A DNA stretch of 44,815 nt from Peptoniphilaceae bacterium (GTDB taxonomy: Bacteria > Bacillota > Clostridia > Tissierellales > Peptoniphilaceae): positions 1 through 44,815 of the forward strand of contig JALFST010000003.1 of NCBI GenBank assembly GCA_022779285.1. The letters are read 5' to 3'. Below the pieces are notes generated by a model, which did not search any database, was not told the DNA's origin, and was given only the letters and a program-made list of their open reading frames with translations. Positions 34,392-41,374 of this stretch are shown here, piece after piece (positions within the stretch are counted from its first letter, which is position 1; each line of letters starts with the position of its first letter). Both the position numbers and the translations under genes were made by a program.

Positions 34392-35693
34392 CTACTTCTC
34401 GTCATTCATAAAAGCCGTCAGCAGCCGGATCATCGCATCGTGATCCGCGACTCCTCCAAGCTCCCTGACAGAGTGCATGCCCAAAACGGGGTTTCCCATG
34501 TCCGCATTCAATATTGTCGTCCACTGCTCATCCATCACACCGATGGTGGCGCCTCCGCGCCTGTCTGAATGATTGAAGAAGGTCTGCAGTGTGATATTCT
34601 CCTTTTCCGCATATAGACGAACTCTGGCTCCTCCCTCTCCATCAGTAATATAGGACTTGGACGCCGCATATTTCATAACGGGACCGCCGTTGATTACCGG
34701 TCGATTTGTCGGATCCGCCACATTGGCAAAATTGGGATGAACCGCATGCGCCATATCACAGGAGATGGTAAAGCTCTTCGCCAATGCGATCGCTTCCTCC
34801 TCACGATCACCGCCCATTGCTCTGACGATGCGGGAAAGAATATCCCGCAGTGTTGCGGAATCTGCACCCTTGCGGCTCATGGAGCCGATCTCCTCGTGAT
34901 CATGGAGCGCAATCACTTGATGAAAATCTCCGGGTCTCGACTCTATCAGCGCGATCACTGCTGCATGGCACATCGCAAGATTATCCAGCCGGCCAACGGA
35001 AATCATTTCCTGATCTGCTCCTATAAGCATTCCTTTTTCCAAATCATATAAAAAGAGATCGTAATCCAAGATCGAATCACGCGCAACGCCGGCCTCTTGT
35101 GCAACCTCTTCCAAAATGTCCTTTTTCGGACTGCCCTCCACTCCCCAAATCGGAGCCATCATTTCCTGAGGCTTGATCTCTCCGTTTTGATTGACCTCTC
35201 GATTCATATGAATGGCGAGGCTCGGAATGATTAAGAGCGGACGATCCAATTTCACCTTTCGAATGGTATATCCCTTGGGAGATGCATCACGAACCAGAAT
35301 TCTTCCTGCTATAGATAGCGGACGATCCAACCATGTACGAAGAATTAAACCGCCATAAGGCTCCACATTGAGCTGATCATATCCGTTCCGATGAAGGTTC
35401 ACATTTTGTTTCAGCTGAAATCCCGGAGAATCGTTATGGGCGCCGACAATATGAAAGCCGTTGTCCGCCTGCCGTCCGGTGCGAAACGCAACAACAGTGG
35501 CATCCGAAAGCTCCACATAATATCCATTTTCCGGTATAAGATCCCAGCGCTCATCCATTCTCAGCCTTTGAAAACCGGCCATCTCTAAGCGTGATTTTTC
35601 CACCTCGGCGGCCTGGTATGCAGTAGGTGCCTCATCAATAAAAGAAATCAGATCCTTTGCGCGCTTGATGGCATGCTTTGTAATCTTTTTCAC
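34392..35693 (-). CDS. M18-family aspartyl aminopeptidase
   Basis: Cytosolic metallo-aminopeptidase (M18) forming tetrahedral dodecamers; removes N-terminal, often acidic, residues. The 433 aa product has the dinuclear metal site in HIVGAHNDSPGF (His near 86), SVGRLDNLAMCHAA (Asp), HDHEEIGSMSRKGADS (Glu-Glu), DMAHAVHPN and a C-terminal HSVRELGGVADHD (His). It starts at GTG 35691-35693, supported by AGGAGG five bases upstream. It lies 15 nt after mntP, so the two are likely one transcript; the enzyme may use Mn, Zn or Co. Confidence 0.94.
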   Translation of the reverse strand: MKKITKHAIKRAKDLISFIDEAPTAYQAAEVEKSRLEMAGFQRLRMDERWDLIPENGYYVELSDATVVAFRTGRQADNGFHIVGAHNDSPGFQLKQNVNLHRNGYDQLNVEPYGGLILRTWLDRPLSIAGRILVRDASPKGYTIRKVKLDRPLLIIPSLAIHMNREVNQNGEIKPQEMMAPIWGVEGSPKKDILEEVAQEAGVARDSILDYDLFLYDLEKGMLIGADQEMISVGRLDNLAMCHAAVIALIESRPGDFHQVIALHDHEEIGSMSRKGADSATLRDILSRIVRAMGGDREEEAIALAKSFTISCDMAHAVHPNFANVADPTNRPVINGGPVMKYAASKSYITDGEGGARVRLYAEKENITLQTFFNHSDRRGGATIGVMDEQWTTILNADMGNPVLGMHSVRELGGVADHDAMIRLLTAFMNDEK

Positions 35694-35708
35694 AGCTTCC
35701 TCCTGTTT

Positions 35709-36269
35709 TTAAATTCCTGTTGATAAATGCGTCAAGAAAACGCGAATGCCAATTCCTATTAAAATCGCGCCTCCAATAAATCCTGCCGGCTTTTGAAATC
35801 TTTGTCCAAAAAAATGCCCGATATACACTCCGGCAAAGGAGAAAATTCCTGTACAGATCATAATCAAAGAAAGCGCAAACCATAAATTCAACTTCATCAT
35901 GGCAAAGGGAATTCCCACTGCAAAGGCATCGATGCTCGTCGCAATTGCCAAAGGAAACATCGCACGAGGCGAAAAATCACCCGTTGGACACGACTCAGGA
36001 TCCATGGACTCGCGAATCATCTGAATACCGAGAAATGCCAAAATCAAAAAGATCACCCAATGATCGAGTGCCTGCACAAATTGAGCAATCAACGTGCCCA
36101 ATAAAAAGCCGAGCAGCGGCATCAGTCCCTGAAAACCGCCGAAATAGGCTCCGACAATGAGGCCGTGACGCAGCTTGAGGTCTTTTACGGCCAGACCCTT
36201 ACAAATGGCAACCGAAAAGGCATCCATAGAGACCCCGATTGCCAAAAAAAGCAATTCCAATAAAGACAT
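35709..36269 (-). CDS. mntP: Manganese efflux pump MntP
   Basis: Membrane exporter that lowers cytosolic Mn(II). The 186 aa product has six spans in two repeats; the repeat signatures are GVSMDAFSVAICKGL near 12-26 and ATSIDAFAVGIPFAM near 109-123, each with the conserved Asp thought to line the metal path. Also GAYFGGFQGLMPLLG near 40-54. Length typical. The start has AAAGGAA upstream. I searched the leader for a yybP-ykoY manganese riboswitch and saw none. Confidence 0.95.
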   Translation of the reverse strand: MSLLELLFLAIGVSMDAFSVAICKGLAVKDLKLRHGLIVGAYFGGFQGLMPLLGFLLGTLIAQFVQALDHWVIFLILAFLGIQMIRESMDPESCPTGDFSPRAMFPLAIATSIDAFAVGIPFAMMKLNLWFALSLIMICTGIFSFAGVYIGHFFGQRFQKPAGFIGGAILIGIGIRVFLTHLSTGI

Positions 36270-36334
36270 AATATTCCTTTCAGCGATGAAAATAGAACGC
36301 CTTTATTTTACCCGATCCTCCTTCGATTTCCCAT

Positions 36335-36363
36335 AAAATATTTTCTGCCCTTTATGAAAACAA
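36335..36363 (-). promoter_or_regulatory. Possible mntP promoter
   Basis: Minus-strand TTGTTT (36358-36363), 17-nt spacer, TATTTT (36335-36340), about 65 nt before the mntP ATG. No metal-responsive element recognised in the leader. Confidence 0.45.
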
Positions 36364-36598
36364 TCATGGCAGCTTTTTGTCTGATGATAGCTATGCTCTT
36401 GCAGTGACAACATTCGCAATGCCGATTCAAGTGATAGAATACAATGAATCATTTCTGTTTTCTAATCCCTGTTTTTCCGTGGCATGTCTCTACTTTATGT
36501 ACCGATCTCTCCGCTCCTTTTCGGAGACGGAGAGTTCAGTACCGCCTATACCGTCCTTATCAGCTACGATCTCCCTTCATTCGCGTGAGCCATTTTGA
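36364..36598. other. Gene-free stretch between mntP and integrase remnant
   Basis: No plausible coding sequence. It contains an imperfect hairpin, CTCTCC (36507-36512) with CTCC/GGAG inside and GGAGAG (36529-36534), without a T-tract. This is the left boundary of the accessory region, so an attachment site could lie here, but I found no repeat of it elsewhere in the window. Confidence 0.35.
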
Positions 36599-37573
36599 TC
36601 AACTCAATTCGGATAATGATCGCATTACCAAATCCACATCCTTGTTTTCCAGCTCCTGAATAATATGAAGATATGTTTTCTGCGTTGTGGTCATACTCGA
36701 ATGCCCTGATCTCTGTGCCACACTGGCGATGGATACCCCTGCAAATAAAAGAAGCGATGCATGGGTATGCCTGAGCCTGTGAATGGAGATCTCCGGTATC
36801 CCGACTTTTTTACAGTGTCTTGCAAGGATTCCGTTAACCGTTGAATTATAGACTTTTCCGGATACGAAAATCGGCCGATCCTGAGCCAGCCCCTTCACCA
36901 ATGTTGAAAACTGAATGATGAGCTGCCAATCAATTCTGATCTTTCGAACGGAGGATTGATTTTTTGCAGGCAGGAATCCGCCCTTTCCTTTATAATCCCA
37001 GGTTTTATTAACACTGAGGGATTGTTTTGGAAAATCAAAGTCCTGCGGTGCGATCGCCAGCGCTTCGGAAAAACGTATTCCGGTTTTTGCGACAAGTAAA
37101 ATAAACCAATCCCGGTTTAATTTCTGTCCCAAATCCAAATCCGAGAGAAGCTTGTGCAGCTCAAATTGATTGAGATACTGAATTTTCTTCGGTCCGGGTT
37201 CCTTTCCCTTGGTGATGGCTTTTCTGGTCGGATCTCGCTCAATAAGACCTTCATCCACGGCATCCAGAATCGCTCCTTTCAGCTGATGATGGAAGTCCAT
37301 TGTCGTGACTCGCTCGTGTTCGACGGCATAATCATTCAACAGCTTTTGATATGCTATCCGAGTCAGCTCACACACCTTCAGATTTGGCGCTAAACGCCGA
37401 ATCCAGGACTGTGTGAGCAAATATTTATCCATGGTAACCTTTCTGATCGCCCCTTCCTTGTATACTGTCTTATATACTGTAATCCATTGTGCGTAACAAT
37501 CGTAAAATAAGTCGGTTTTATTTATATGATTCAGCTCAGAATCGCATAACAAATCCCCTCGTTTTAAAAGCAC
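36599..37573 (-). CDS. Tyrosine recombinase (integrase), probably 5'-truncated
   Basis: Phage-type tyrosine recombinase for site-specific integration or excision. The 324 residues comprise the core-binding domain (about 20-112, FYDCYAQWITVYKTVYKEGA) and a complete catalytic domain: Arg167 in TGIRFSE, a beta-hairpin Lys near 204, His265 and Arg268 in HRLRH, His291 in SGHSS and nucleophile Tyr301 in KTYLH. The N-terminal arm-binding domain of such integrases (about 55-60 residues) is missing. The only start available is a GTG at 37571-37573 with a GGAG 12 nt away; the frame runs back without an ATG to the in-frame stop of the methyltransferase gene. I read it as a remnant whose 5' end was replaced. 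The catalytic part may still fold. Confidence 0.8.
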   Translation of the reverse strand: MLLKRGDLLCDSELNHINKTDLFYDCYAQWITVYKTVYKEGAIRKVTMDKYLLTQSWIRRLAPNLKVCELTRIAYQKLLNDYAVEHERVTTMDFHHQLKGAILDAVDEGLIERDPTRKAITKGKEPGPKKIQYLNQFELHKLLSDLDLGQKLNRDWFILLVAKTGIRFSEALAIAPQDFDFPKQSLSVNKTWDYKGKGGFLPAKNQSSVRKIRIDWQLIIQFSTLVKGLAQDRPIFVSGKVYNSTVNGILARHCKKVGIPEISIHRLRHTHASLLLFAGVSIASVAQRSGHSSMTTTQKTYLHIIQELENKDVDLVMRSLSELS

Positions 37574-37624
37574 ACTTCTATATCGCTCCGTGAAATTTAT
37601 TCCACTGCATGAATGACGTCTCGA

Positions 37625-38431
37625 TCATGAAAAACCGAAATGCAAAACCAATGTCCGTTTCCACCTATCCGCAAAATACATGTATATCCTCGTAATCCGA
37701 TGGAGTCCATGGCACTCTTTCAATGCGCTCTGGAAAAATCCGTCGACTTCTATCAACTCGGTACTCGTACGCATTGCAAATTCCCTTGGATCATCTACAC
37801 TGAAATGCATTTGCGCATTAGCGTTGCCCGTTTTCTTCACATATTGATTCGCAAACCGCAAACCTTTTGAATTGGTAGCATCAAAAACCAATTCGCCATA
37901 AGGAATTTTCGCTTTCATGCTTTGAATCATCTCTATGATTTCAGATTCATGAAAGTACTGATAAACGCCTGCGGCGGAAATGAGTGTTGGCAAAGTGGTA
38001 TCTATTTCCTGAATCCAATGAAGCCGAAACATATCTCCGGATATCAGCTTTTCGTTGCAGCCCTGTCCCAATACCTTTTTTCTGATTTCAATCACTTCCG
38101 GTAAATCCACCTGATAAAAATTTGCCGTCTGATTTCCAATACGATGATAGGCCGTTTCTAAGCCCGCACCTAAAAATACTACGTTCGCCTTGTAACTTTT
38201 TTCAAGAAAGCGGATGATTTTTTTATCAATTGTCTGCTGCCTGCAAACACTCGCCATATAAGAGTATTCGCTGCTGTTTTTCTCTATATTTTCTGTCGGT
38301 AGCAACGGCTCCAAGGATAATGCCTTTTCATCATAAAAAAAATCCGGGAAATTCTTTGATGCATAGATTCTGCCTGCAAGCGGAATATATAGCGTATCTT
38401 CCACACCGTCCAATATGCTTTCTGTGCGCAT
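37625..38431 (-). CDS. LCM/TcmP-type O-methyltransferase, substrate unknown
   Basis: SAM-dependent methyltransferase resembling the leucine carboxyl methyltransferase family (Ppm1/LCMT and TcmP of polyketide synthesis). The 268 aa product has the SAM loop ANVVFLGAGLETAYHRIG near 82-99, an acidic strand end YQVDLPEVIEIRKKVL near 108-123, a motif resembling the family's post-loop ISAAGVYQYF near 153-162, and a C-terminal domain with FSVDDPREFAM. A strong GGAGGAGG site precedes the ATG. The codon use is AT-rich. Neighbours are an integrase remnant and an arsenite exporter. The substrate is unknown; it lacks the cysteine pattern of ArsM. Confidence 0.75.
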   Translation of the reverse strand: MRTESILDGVEDTLYIPLAGRIYASKNFPDFFYDEKALSLEPLLPTENIEKNSSEYSYMASVCRQQTIDKKIIRFLEKSYKANVVFLGAGLETAYHRIGNQTANFYQVDLPEVIEIRKKVLGQGCNEKLISGDMFRLHWIQEIDTTLPTLISAAGVYQYFHESEIIEMIQSMKAKIPYGELVFDATNSKGLRFANQYVKKTGNANAQMHFSVDDPREFAMRTSTELIEVDGFFQSALKECHGLHRITRIYMYFADRWKRTLVLHFGFS

Positions 38432-38839
38432 TTCCTGCCTCCTCCTTGCCTTGAAAGAATTGCTCTTTCCATTTTTTATGGCGTAAGAAGAAACTCGATT
38501 TTGCTCAAGATGTCACGGATGAATCCTTTTTTTGCAGCAGATTTTCTTCAGAGCCGTTCATCGATAGTGATTAGCCGGGACATTTGTATTTTCAAAGCAC
38601 ATCTTGCTTATCGCCTATACAATATATTTTACCAAAAGATGTTAGTTATCACTAATTTTTTTGGATCAAACGACGATCGACTATGACGATAGAAATCATT
38701 CTTTCTTCTTTTCTGCACTCGTCGTCATTCCAGACATTTATTGCTGATCTCGTCATGGATGACTTATATGAAATCTTCAACACGATAGAAAGGTGACGCT
38801 CTGTCAATCAAAATCCGCGAAGCAAGCTCAACCGGGGTT
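38432..38839. other. AT-rich intergenic region upstream of the methyltransferase
   Basis: No convincing gene. A short dyad TTAGTTATCACTAA (38642-38655, five-base arms around four bases) stands next to AT-rich sequence on the minus strand with TAAAATATATTG and TATAGG. It could be a regulated promoter for the methyltransferase, but it lies about 200 nt before that start codon and no -35/-10 pair is clear. A frame at 38501-38686 lacks a ribosome binding site. Confidence 0.35.
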
Positions 38840-39892
38840 CTACTCTTTTCGATAGGAAAACCAGCTCTTTGTATGGTTAGCAATTTTCACTAACATCAGC
38901 ATAACCGGGACTTCCGTCAACACTCCAACCGTTGTAGCAAGCGCAGCCGGACTGGCCATACCGAACAAGGCAATAGCAACCGCAACGGCAAGCTCAAAAA
39001 AATTCGATGCACCTATCATTCCGGCTGGAGCGGCAATGTCAAATGGCAGCCTCAACAATCGACAGGCTCCATAGGCAATCAAGAAAATCATGAATGTCTG
39101 AATAATCAATGGAACCGCAATCAGAATAATATGCACCGGATTGCCAAGGATAACTTCTGCCTGTGAGCTGAAAATAATTACAAGGGTCAGAAGAAGCCCG
39201 ATGGTCGTAGCGTTGTCAAATCTATGAATAAAGGAATTTTCCAAGTACTCTCTTCCTTTTGACTTTATAATGCTCACCCTGGTCAGAATTCCTCCAATGA
39301 GCGGAATGACAATAAATATAAAGATGCTGACAAGCAATGTGCTGTACGGAACTGTAACAGCTGAGACACCAAGCAGGAATTTTACAATCGGAGCAAACAG
39401 CACAAGGATAATCAAATCGTTCGTCGCTACCTGAACCACGGTATACGCCGGTTTTCCCCGTGTCAAAGTGCTCCAGACAAATACCATAGCCGTACATGGC
39501 GCAGCTCCAAGCAAAACCGCACCGGCCAAGTATTGCGTTGCATATTCAAGGGGAATAAAGGATCGGAAGACAACGAATAGAAAAAAATATGCAATTCCAT
39601 ACATTGTAAATGGCTTGATGAACCAATTTGCAATCCATGTGACAAACAATCCCTTCGGATTTCTTCCGACATTCCGAATACTCTGAAAATCTACCTTGAT
39701 CATCATCGGATAGATCATCATCCAGATCAAAATGGCAATCGGAATGGAAATTCCGGCAATCTGAAGCTTGCTGAGAAAAGCAGGAATCTCCGGAACGAAA
39801 TGTCCGATCAGAACACCTGCCGCCATACAAAGTAAAACCCATATTGACAGATTTTTTTGATAAAAACTAATCCCGGCTGATGGATTTTTCAT
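38840..39892 (-). CDS. acr3: Arsenite efflux transporter ACR3
   Basis: Arsenite permease of the ACR3 branch of the bile/arsenite/riboflavin transporter superfamily, exporting As(III) with the proton-motive force. About 350 aa and ten spans. The conserved cysteine of the family is in LLGAAPCTAMVFVWS; the C-terminal half has ASNFFELAVAVAIALFG. Two ATG codons follow AAGGAGG directly; I choose the second (39890-39892), six nt from it. A GTG at 39898 adjoins the site and is unlikely. The start lies inside the 3' end of arsR (26 nt overlap), so the two genes form one operon. No arsC follows. Confidence 0.93.
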   Translation of the reverse strand: MKNPSAGISFYQKNLSIWVLLCMAAGVLIGHFVPEIPAFLSKLQIAGISIPIAILIWMMIYPMMIKVDFQSIRNVGRNPKGLFVTWIANWFIKPFTMYGIAYFFLFVVFRSFIPLEYATQYLAGAVLLGAAPCTAMVFVWSTLTRGKPAYTVVQVATNDLIILVLFAPIVKFLLGVSAVTVPYSTLLVSIFIFIVIPLIGGILTRVSIIKSKGREYLENSFIHRFDNATTIGLLLTLVIIFSSQAEVILGNPVHIILIAVPLIIQTFMIFLIAYGACRLLRLPFDIAAPAGMIGASNFFELAVAVAIALFGMASPAALATTVGVLTEVPVMLMLVKIANHTKSWFSYRKE

Positions 39893-40220
39893 CATCACCC
39901 TCCTTGCATTGACATCCCGAATCCTCGCAGATACAGGATTCCTTCTTCGTAAAAATTTGTGTCAACAATCGAGTCAGCTTCGCCGGAATATCTTCATTGA
40001 GACTATAATAAATATTTTTTCCTTCGCGCCTGTTTTTTACGATCCCTGCATCTATCAGGACTTTCATGTCATGAGAAAGCGTCGGCTGCGTAACCTGAAA
40101 ATAATTCAGAATCTGACAAGCGCAGATTTCTCCGCATGAAAGCATATCCGTAATCTTCAACCTTTTCGGATCAGACAGCGCCTTTAACATTTGAGACAAA
40201 TTCAAATATATTTCTTCCAT
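39867..40220 (-). CDS. arsR: ArsR-family arsenite-responsive repressor
   Basis: Winged-helix metalloregulator, 117 aa; released from DNA by As(III). The recognition region reads QPTLSHDMKVLIDAGIV near 45-61 and the wing RREGKNIYYSL near 64-74. The alpha3 metal site is SCGEICACQIL, with Cys29, Cys33 and Cys35, matching the ELCVC pattern of the R773-type ArsR. In addition the C-terminal tail carries four cysteines (96, 98, 103, 105) in CICEDSGCQC, a possible second metal site. GGAGG precedes the ATG. Two matching operators lie upstream, one over the -35. Confidence 0.93.
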   Translation of the reverse strand: MEEIYLNLSQMLKALSDPKRLKITDMLSCGEICACQILNYFQVTQPTLSHDMKVLIDAGIVKNRREGKNIYYSLNEDIPAKLTRLLTQIFTKKESCICEDSGCQCKEGDDEKSISRD

Positions 40221-40238
40221 TTTCCCGCCTCCGATAAT

Positions 40239-40254
40239 ATTGAAAATATTCTAT
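40239..40254. promoter_or_regulatory. ArsR operator 1 (promoter-proximal)
   Basis: ATTGAAAATATTCTAT: near-palindrome of the form ATWGAA-N4-TTCWAT, just downstream of the arsR -10. Same pattern as operator 2, centre-to-centre 37 nt. Fits the GAA/TTC-type dyads of ArsR/SmtB repressors. Confidence 0.65.
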
Positions 40255-40261
40255 GTATTTT

Positions 40262-40290
40262 ATTTTATGCTTCTTATAGAAAAAATTCAA
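40262..40290 (-). promoter_or_regulatory. arsR-acr3 promoter
   Basis: Minus-strand TTGAAT (40285-40290), 17-nt spacer, TAAAAT (40262-40267). The -35 lies within operator 2 and operator 1 lies just after the -10, a layout expected for ArsR autorepression. Confidence 0.75.
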
Positions 40291-40291
40291 T
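40276..40291. promoter_or_regulatory. ArsR operator 2 (over -35)
   Basis: ATAGAAAAAATTCAAT, the second ATWGAA-N4-TTCWAT element, overlapping the -35 of the arsR promoter. Confidence 0.65.
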
Positions 40292-40525
40292 ATATATGGA
40301 TTCAGAAATGTACATTTTATCTATCAAAACAGAAGCGGAAATTCCAATGATTTTCGCATCACGCTCTTTGTTTCATTTTGTTGACTTTTCATACTATAAA
40401 AATAAGTCTGCTTTCGTGGTCAAAGCTTTTGTGATTTCAAAAACCATAAAATCATAACTCGTAAAGGGAACTTTCTGAATAAATTTCATTTCATTTTTCT
40501 GACATCTGTTTTCGGCACGCAGCGT
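40292..40525. other. Gene-free AT-rich stretch upstream of arsR
   Basis: About 230 nt between the arsR promoter and the downstream end of the small fragment gene. I see no open frame with a ribosome binding site, no T-tract terminator and no long repeat. Confidence 0.4.
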
Positions 40526-40780
40526 TTATTTCTCCGCAAGCGTATTCCATGATGATTCCCTTTCTGTTTTCTCAACAACGTTTCGAATAATATCAGCTAA
40601 TCGCTCAGGATCTTCCCGATGGAATAGTATAATTTGCTTTGATCCCGCACTTTCATAAATGATAAAACCGCTTAAAATCAACATTTTATTGGGGCTTTTC
40701 ATTGGAATTGACCATGCGAAAAATACGTCCCGTCCCCGTTTTTGTCCCCACTTGAAAAATTTGTCTTTTCCATACCCCAT
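40526..40780 (-). CDS. Small hypothetical protein, possible gene fragment
   Basis: An 84 aa frame from ATG 40778-40780 (MGYGKDKFFKWGQKRGRD); a GTG five codons earlier is also in frame but directly abuts the T-run of a terminator. No ribosome binding site is visible. The sequence has normal protein character, with LILSGFIIYESAGSKQIILF followed by HREDPERLADIIRNVVEK, resembling the last strand and helix of a small beta-rich PH-like domain. It may be the 3' remainder of a longer gene cut at the prophage edge. Function unknown. Confidence 0.4.
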   Translation of the reverse strand: MGYGKDKFFKWGQKRGRDVFFAWSIPMKSPNKMLILSGFIIYESAGSKQIILFHREDPERLADIIRNVVEKTERESSWNTLAEK

Positions 40781-40795
40781 GGAAAGTTCTCGCAC

Positions 40796-40820
40796 AAAAA
40801 AAGGCGGAGAATCACTCCCC
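40796..40820 (-). terminator. Terminator at the end of the lysis cassette
   Basis: Minus-strand stem built from CTCC(40815-40818)/GGAG(40806-40809) and flanking G-C pairs with one mismatch, five-base loop, then seven T residues (40802-40796). The TGA of the holin-like frame (40812-40814) lies in the loop. Confidence 0.7.
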
Positions 40821-40963
40821 TCCCTTTAGTTTCTTTTTGATCTTTTTCAGTTCCTTTTTCATTTTTTGATTTTCTGTCCTTAGTGACGAAAGGTCTTTTT
40901 GATAAAAGACATACAATATAAGAGCCGTGACAAGTCCCTGCGATACGACTTTCAGGATATCAT
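40812..40963 (-). pseudogene. Small holin-like ORF with broken start frame
   Basis: A frame of 50 codons reads DILKVVSQGLVTALILYVFY (a single span), then a Lys/Glu-rich helical tail ending KKKLKGGE, as in BhlA/UviB-type small phage holins. A good GGAGG and ATG (40961-40963) stand at the right place, but the ATG reads M-I-S-stop; one extra base after it would give M-D-I-L-K and join the long frame. No other ATG, GTG or TTG lies in frame before the span. Either a single-base deletion (biological or assembly) or an unusual start. Confidence 0.5.
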
Positions 40964-41074
40964 CTTGTTTCCTCCCACAATTTCAGTTACAATTTGAGTA
41001 AGGAAAATAAATATCACCTTTTCGGTGATGACTTTCAGCGAAAGCCCCTGCCCGGGCTTTTTCTTTTTATTCAT
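40952..41074 (-). CDS. 40-residue phage ORF after the holin
   Basis: Starts MNKKKKPGQGLSLKVITEKV, then a hydrophobic stretch IFIFLTQIVTEIV and a short end. GGGAG lies 6-7 nt before the ATG (41072-41074), so translation is plausible. Its last codons contain the ribosome binding site and ATG of the next frame. Lysine-rich start plus short hydrophobic segment suggests a tiny membrane peptide, possibly accessory to the holin; no family recognised. Confidence 0.5.
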   Translation of the reverse strand: MNKKKKPGQGLSLKVITEKVIFIFLTQIVTEIVGGNKMIS

Positions 41075-41087
41075 TTCTTTCTCCCAT

Positions 41088-41114
41088 AAAAAGAGCGCAC
41101 CCGAAAGGATGCGC
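41088..41114 (-). terminator. Terminator directly after the holin gene
   Basis: Eight-pair stem (41095-41102 with 41107-41114, one G-T pair), GAAA/TTTC loop, five T residues on the minus strand. It begins 9 nt after the holin stop codon and lies between the holin and the 40-residue ORF. Confidence 0.75.
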
Positions 41115-41122
41115 CCTGTTTC

Positions 41123-41365
41123 CTACTGCTCAAGCAAAGACTTTCCGCCACTGTAGAGCCCCATTGCAGAAAGCCCCATCACAAGACCATACAACACGCT
41201 GTCCTGCCATGCAGAGGCTCCGGTATATGCCTGCCCTAAAAAGGCAAGAGCCACACCGACCGCTAAGGCAACCAGCGGCACAAAGCGGTTTTCCTTCATC
41301 AGCTTTTTGATGATTTCCACAACGCCTACCGTAATCGCCGTTAAAATAACAAAACTCAGTTCCAT
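41123..41365 (-). CDS. Phage holin
   Basis: Small membrane protein, 80 aa, that would form lesions letting the endolysin reach the wall. It has two clear spans (about 3-18, FVILTAITVGVVEIIK, and 28-46, PLVALAVGVALAFLGQAY) and a third weaker one (about 56-73, SVLYGLVMGLSAMGLYSG), followed by GKSLLEQ. AGGAGG precedes the ATG. It lies third in the lysis cassette, after the amidase and a one-span protein, with a terminator after its stop. Confidence 0.85.
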   Translation of the reverse strand: MELSFVILTAITVGVVEIIKKLMKENRFVPLVALAVGVALAFLGQAYTGASAWQDSVLYGLVMGLSAMGLYSGGKSLLEQ

Positions 41366-41374
41366 GATTTCCTC

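Noticed and set aside
36270-36400. yybP-ykoY manganese riboswitch before mntP
   Set aside because: The conserved helices and joining sequences of that motif are not visible in the leader.
37625-38431. Arsenite methyltransferase ArsM
   Set aside because: Position beside acr3 suggested it, but the protein matches the LCM/TcmP type and lacks the ArsM cysteine pattern.
38501-38686. A 61-codon plus-strand frame
   Set aside because: No ribosome binding site and no recognisable sequence; lies in a gene-free AT-rich stretch.
36400-40800. Phage attachment-site direct repeats
   Set aside because: I looked for repeated sequence between the integrase end, the arsR upstream region and the lysis terminator and found none long enough; the other prophage end is outside the window.
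41041-41068. Terminator-like hairpin on the plus strand (AAAGCCC/GGGCTTT plus T-rich run)
   Set aside because: No plus-strand gene ends here; on the minus strand it encodes the Lys/Pro/Gly start of the 40-residue ORF, so the repeat may be incidental.
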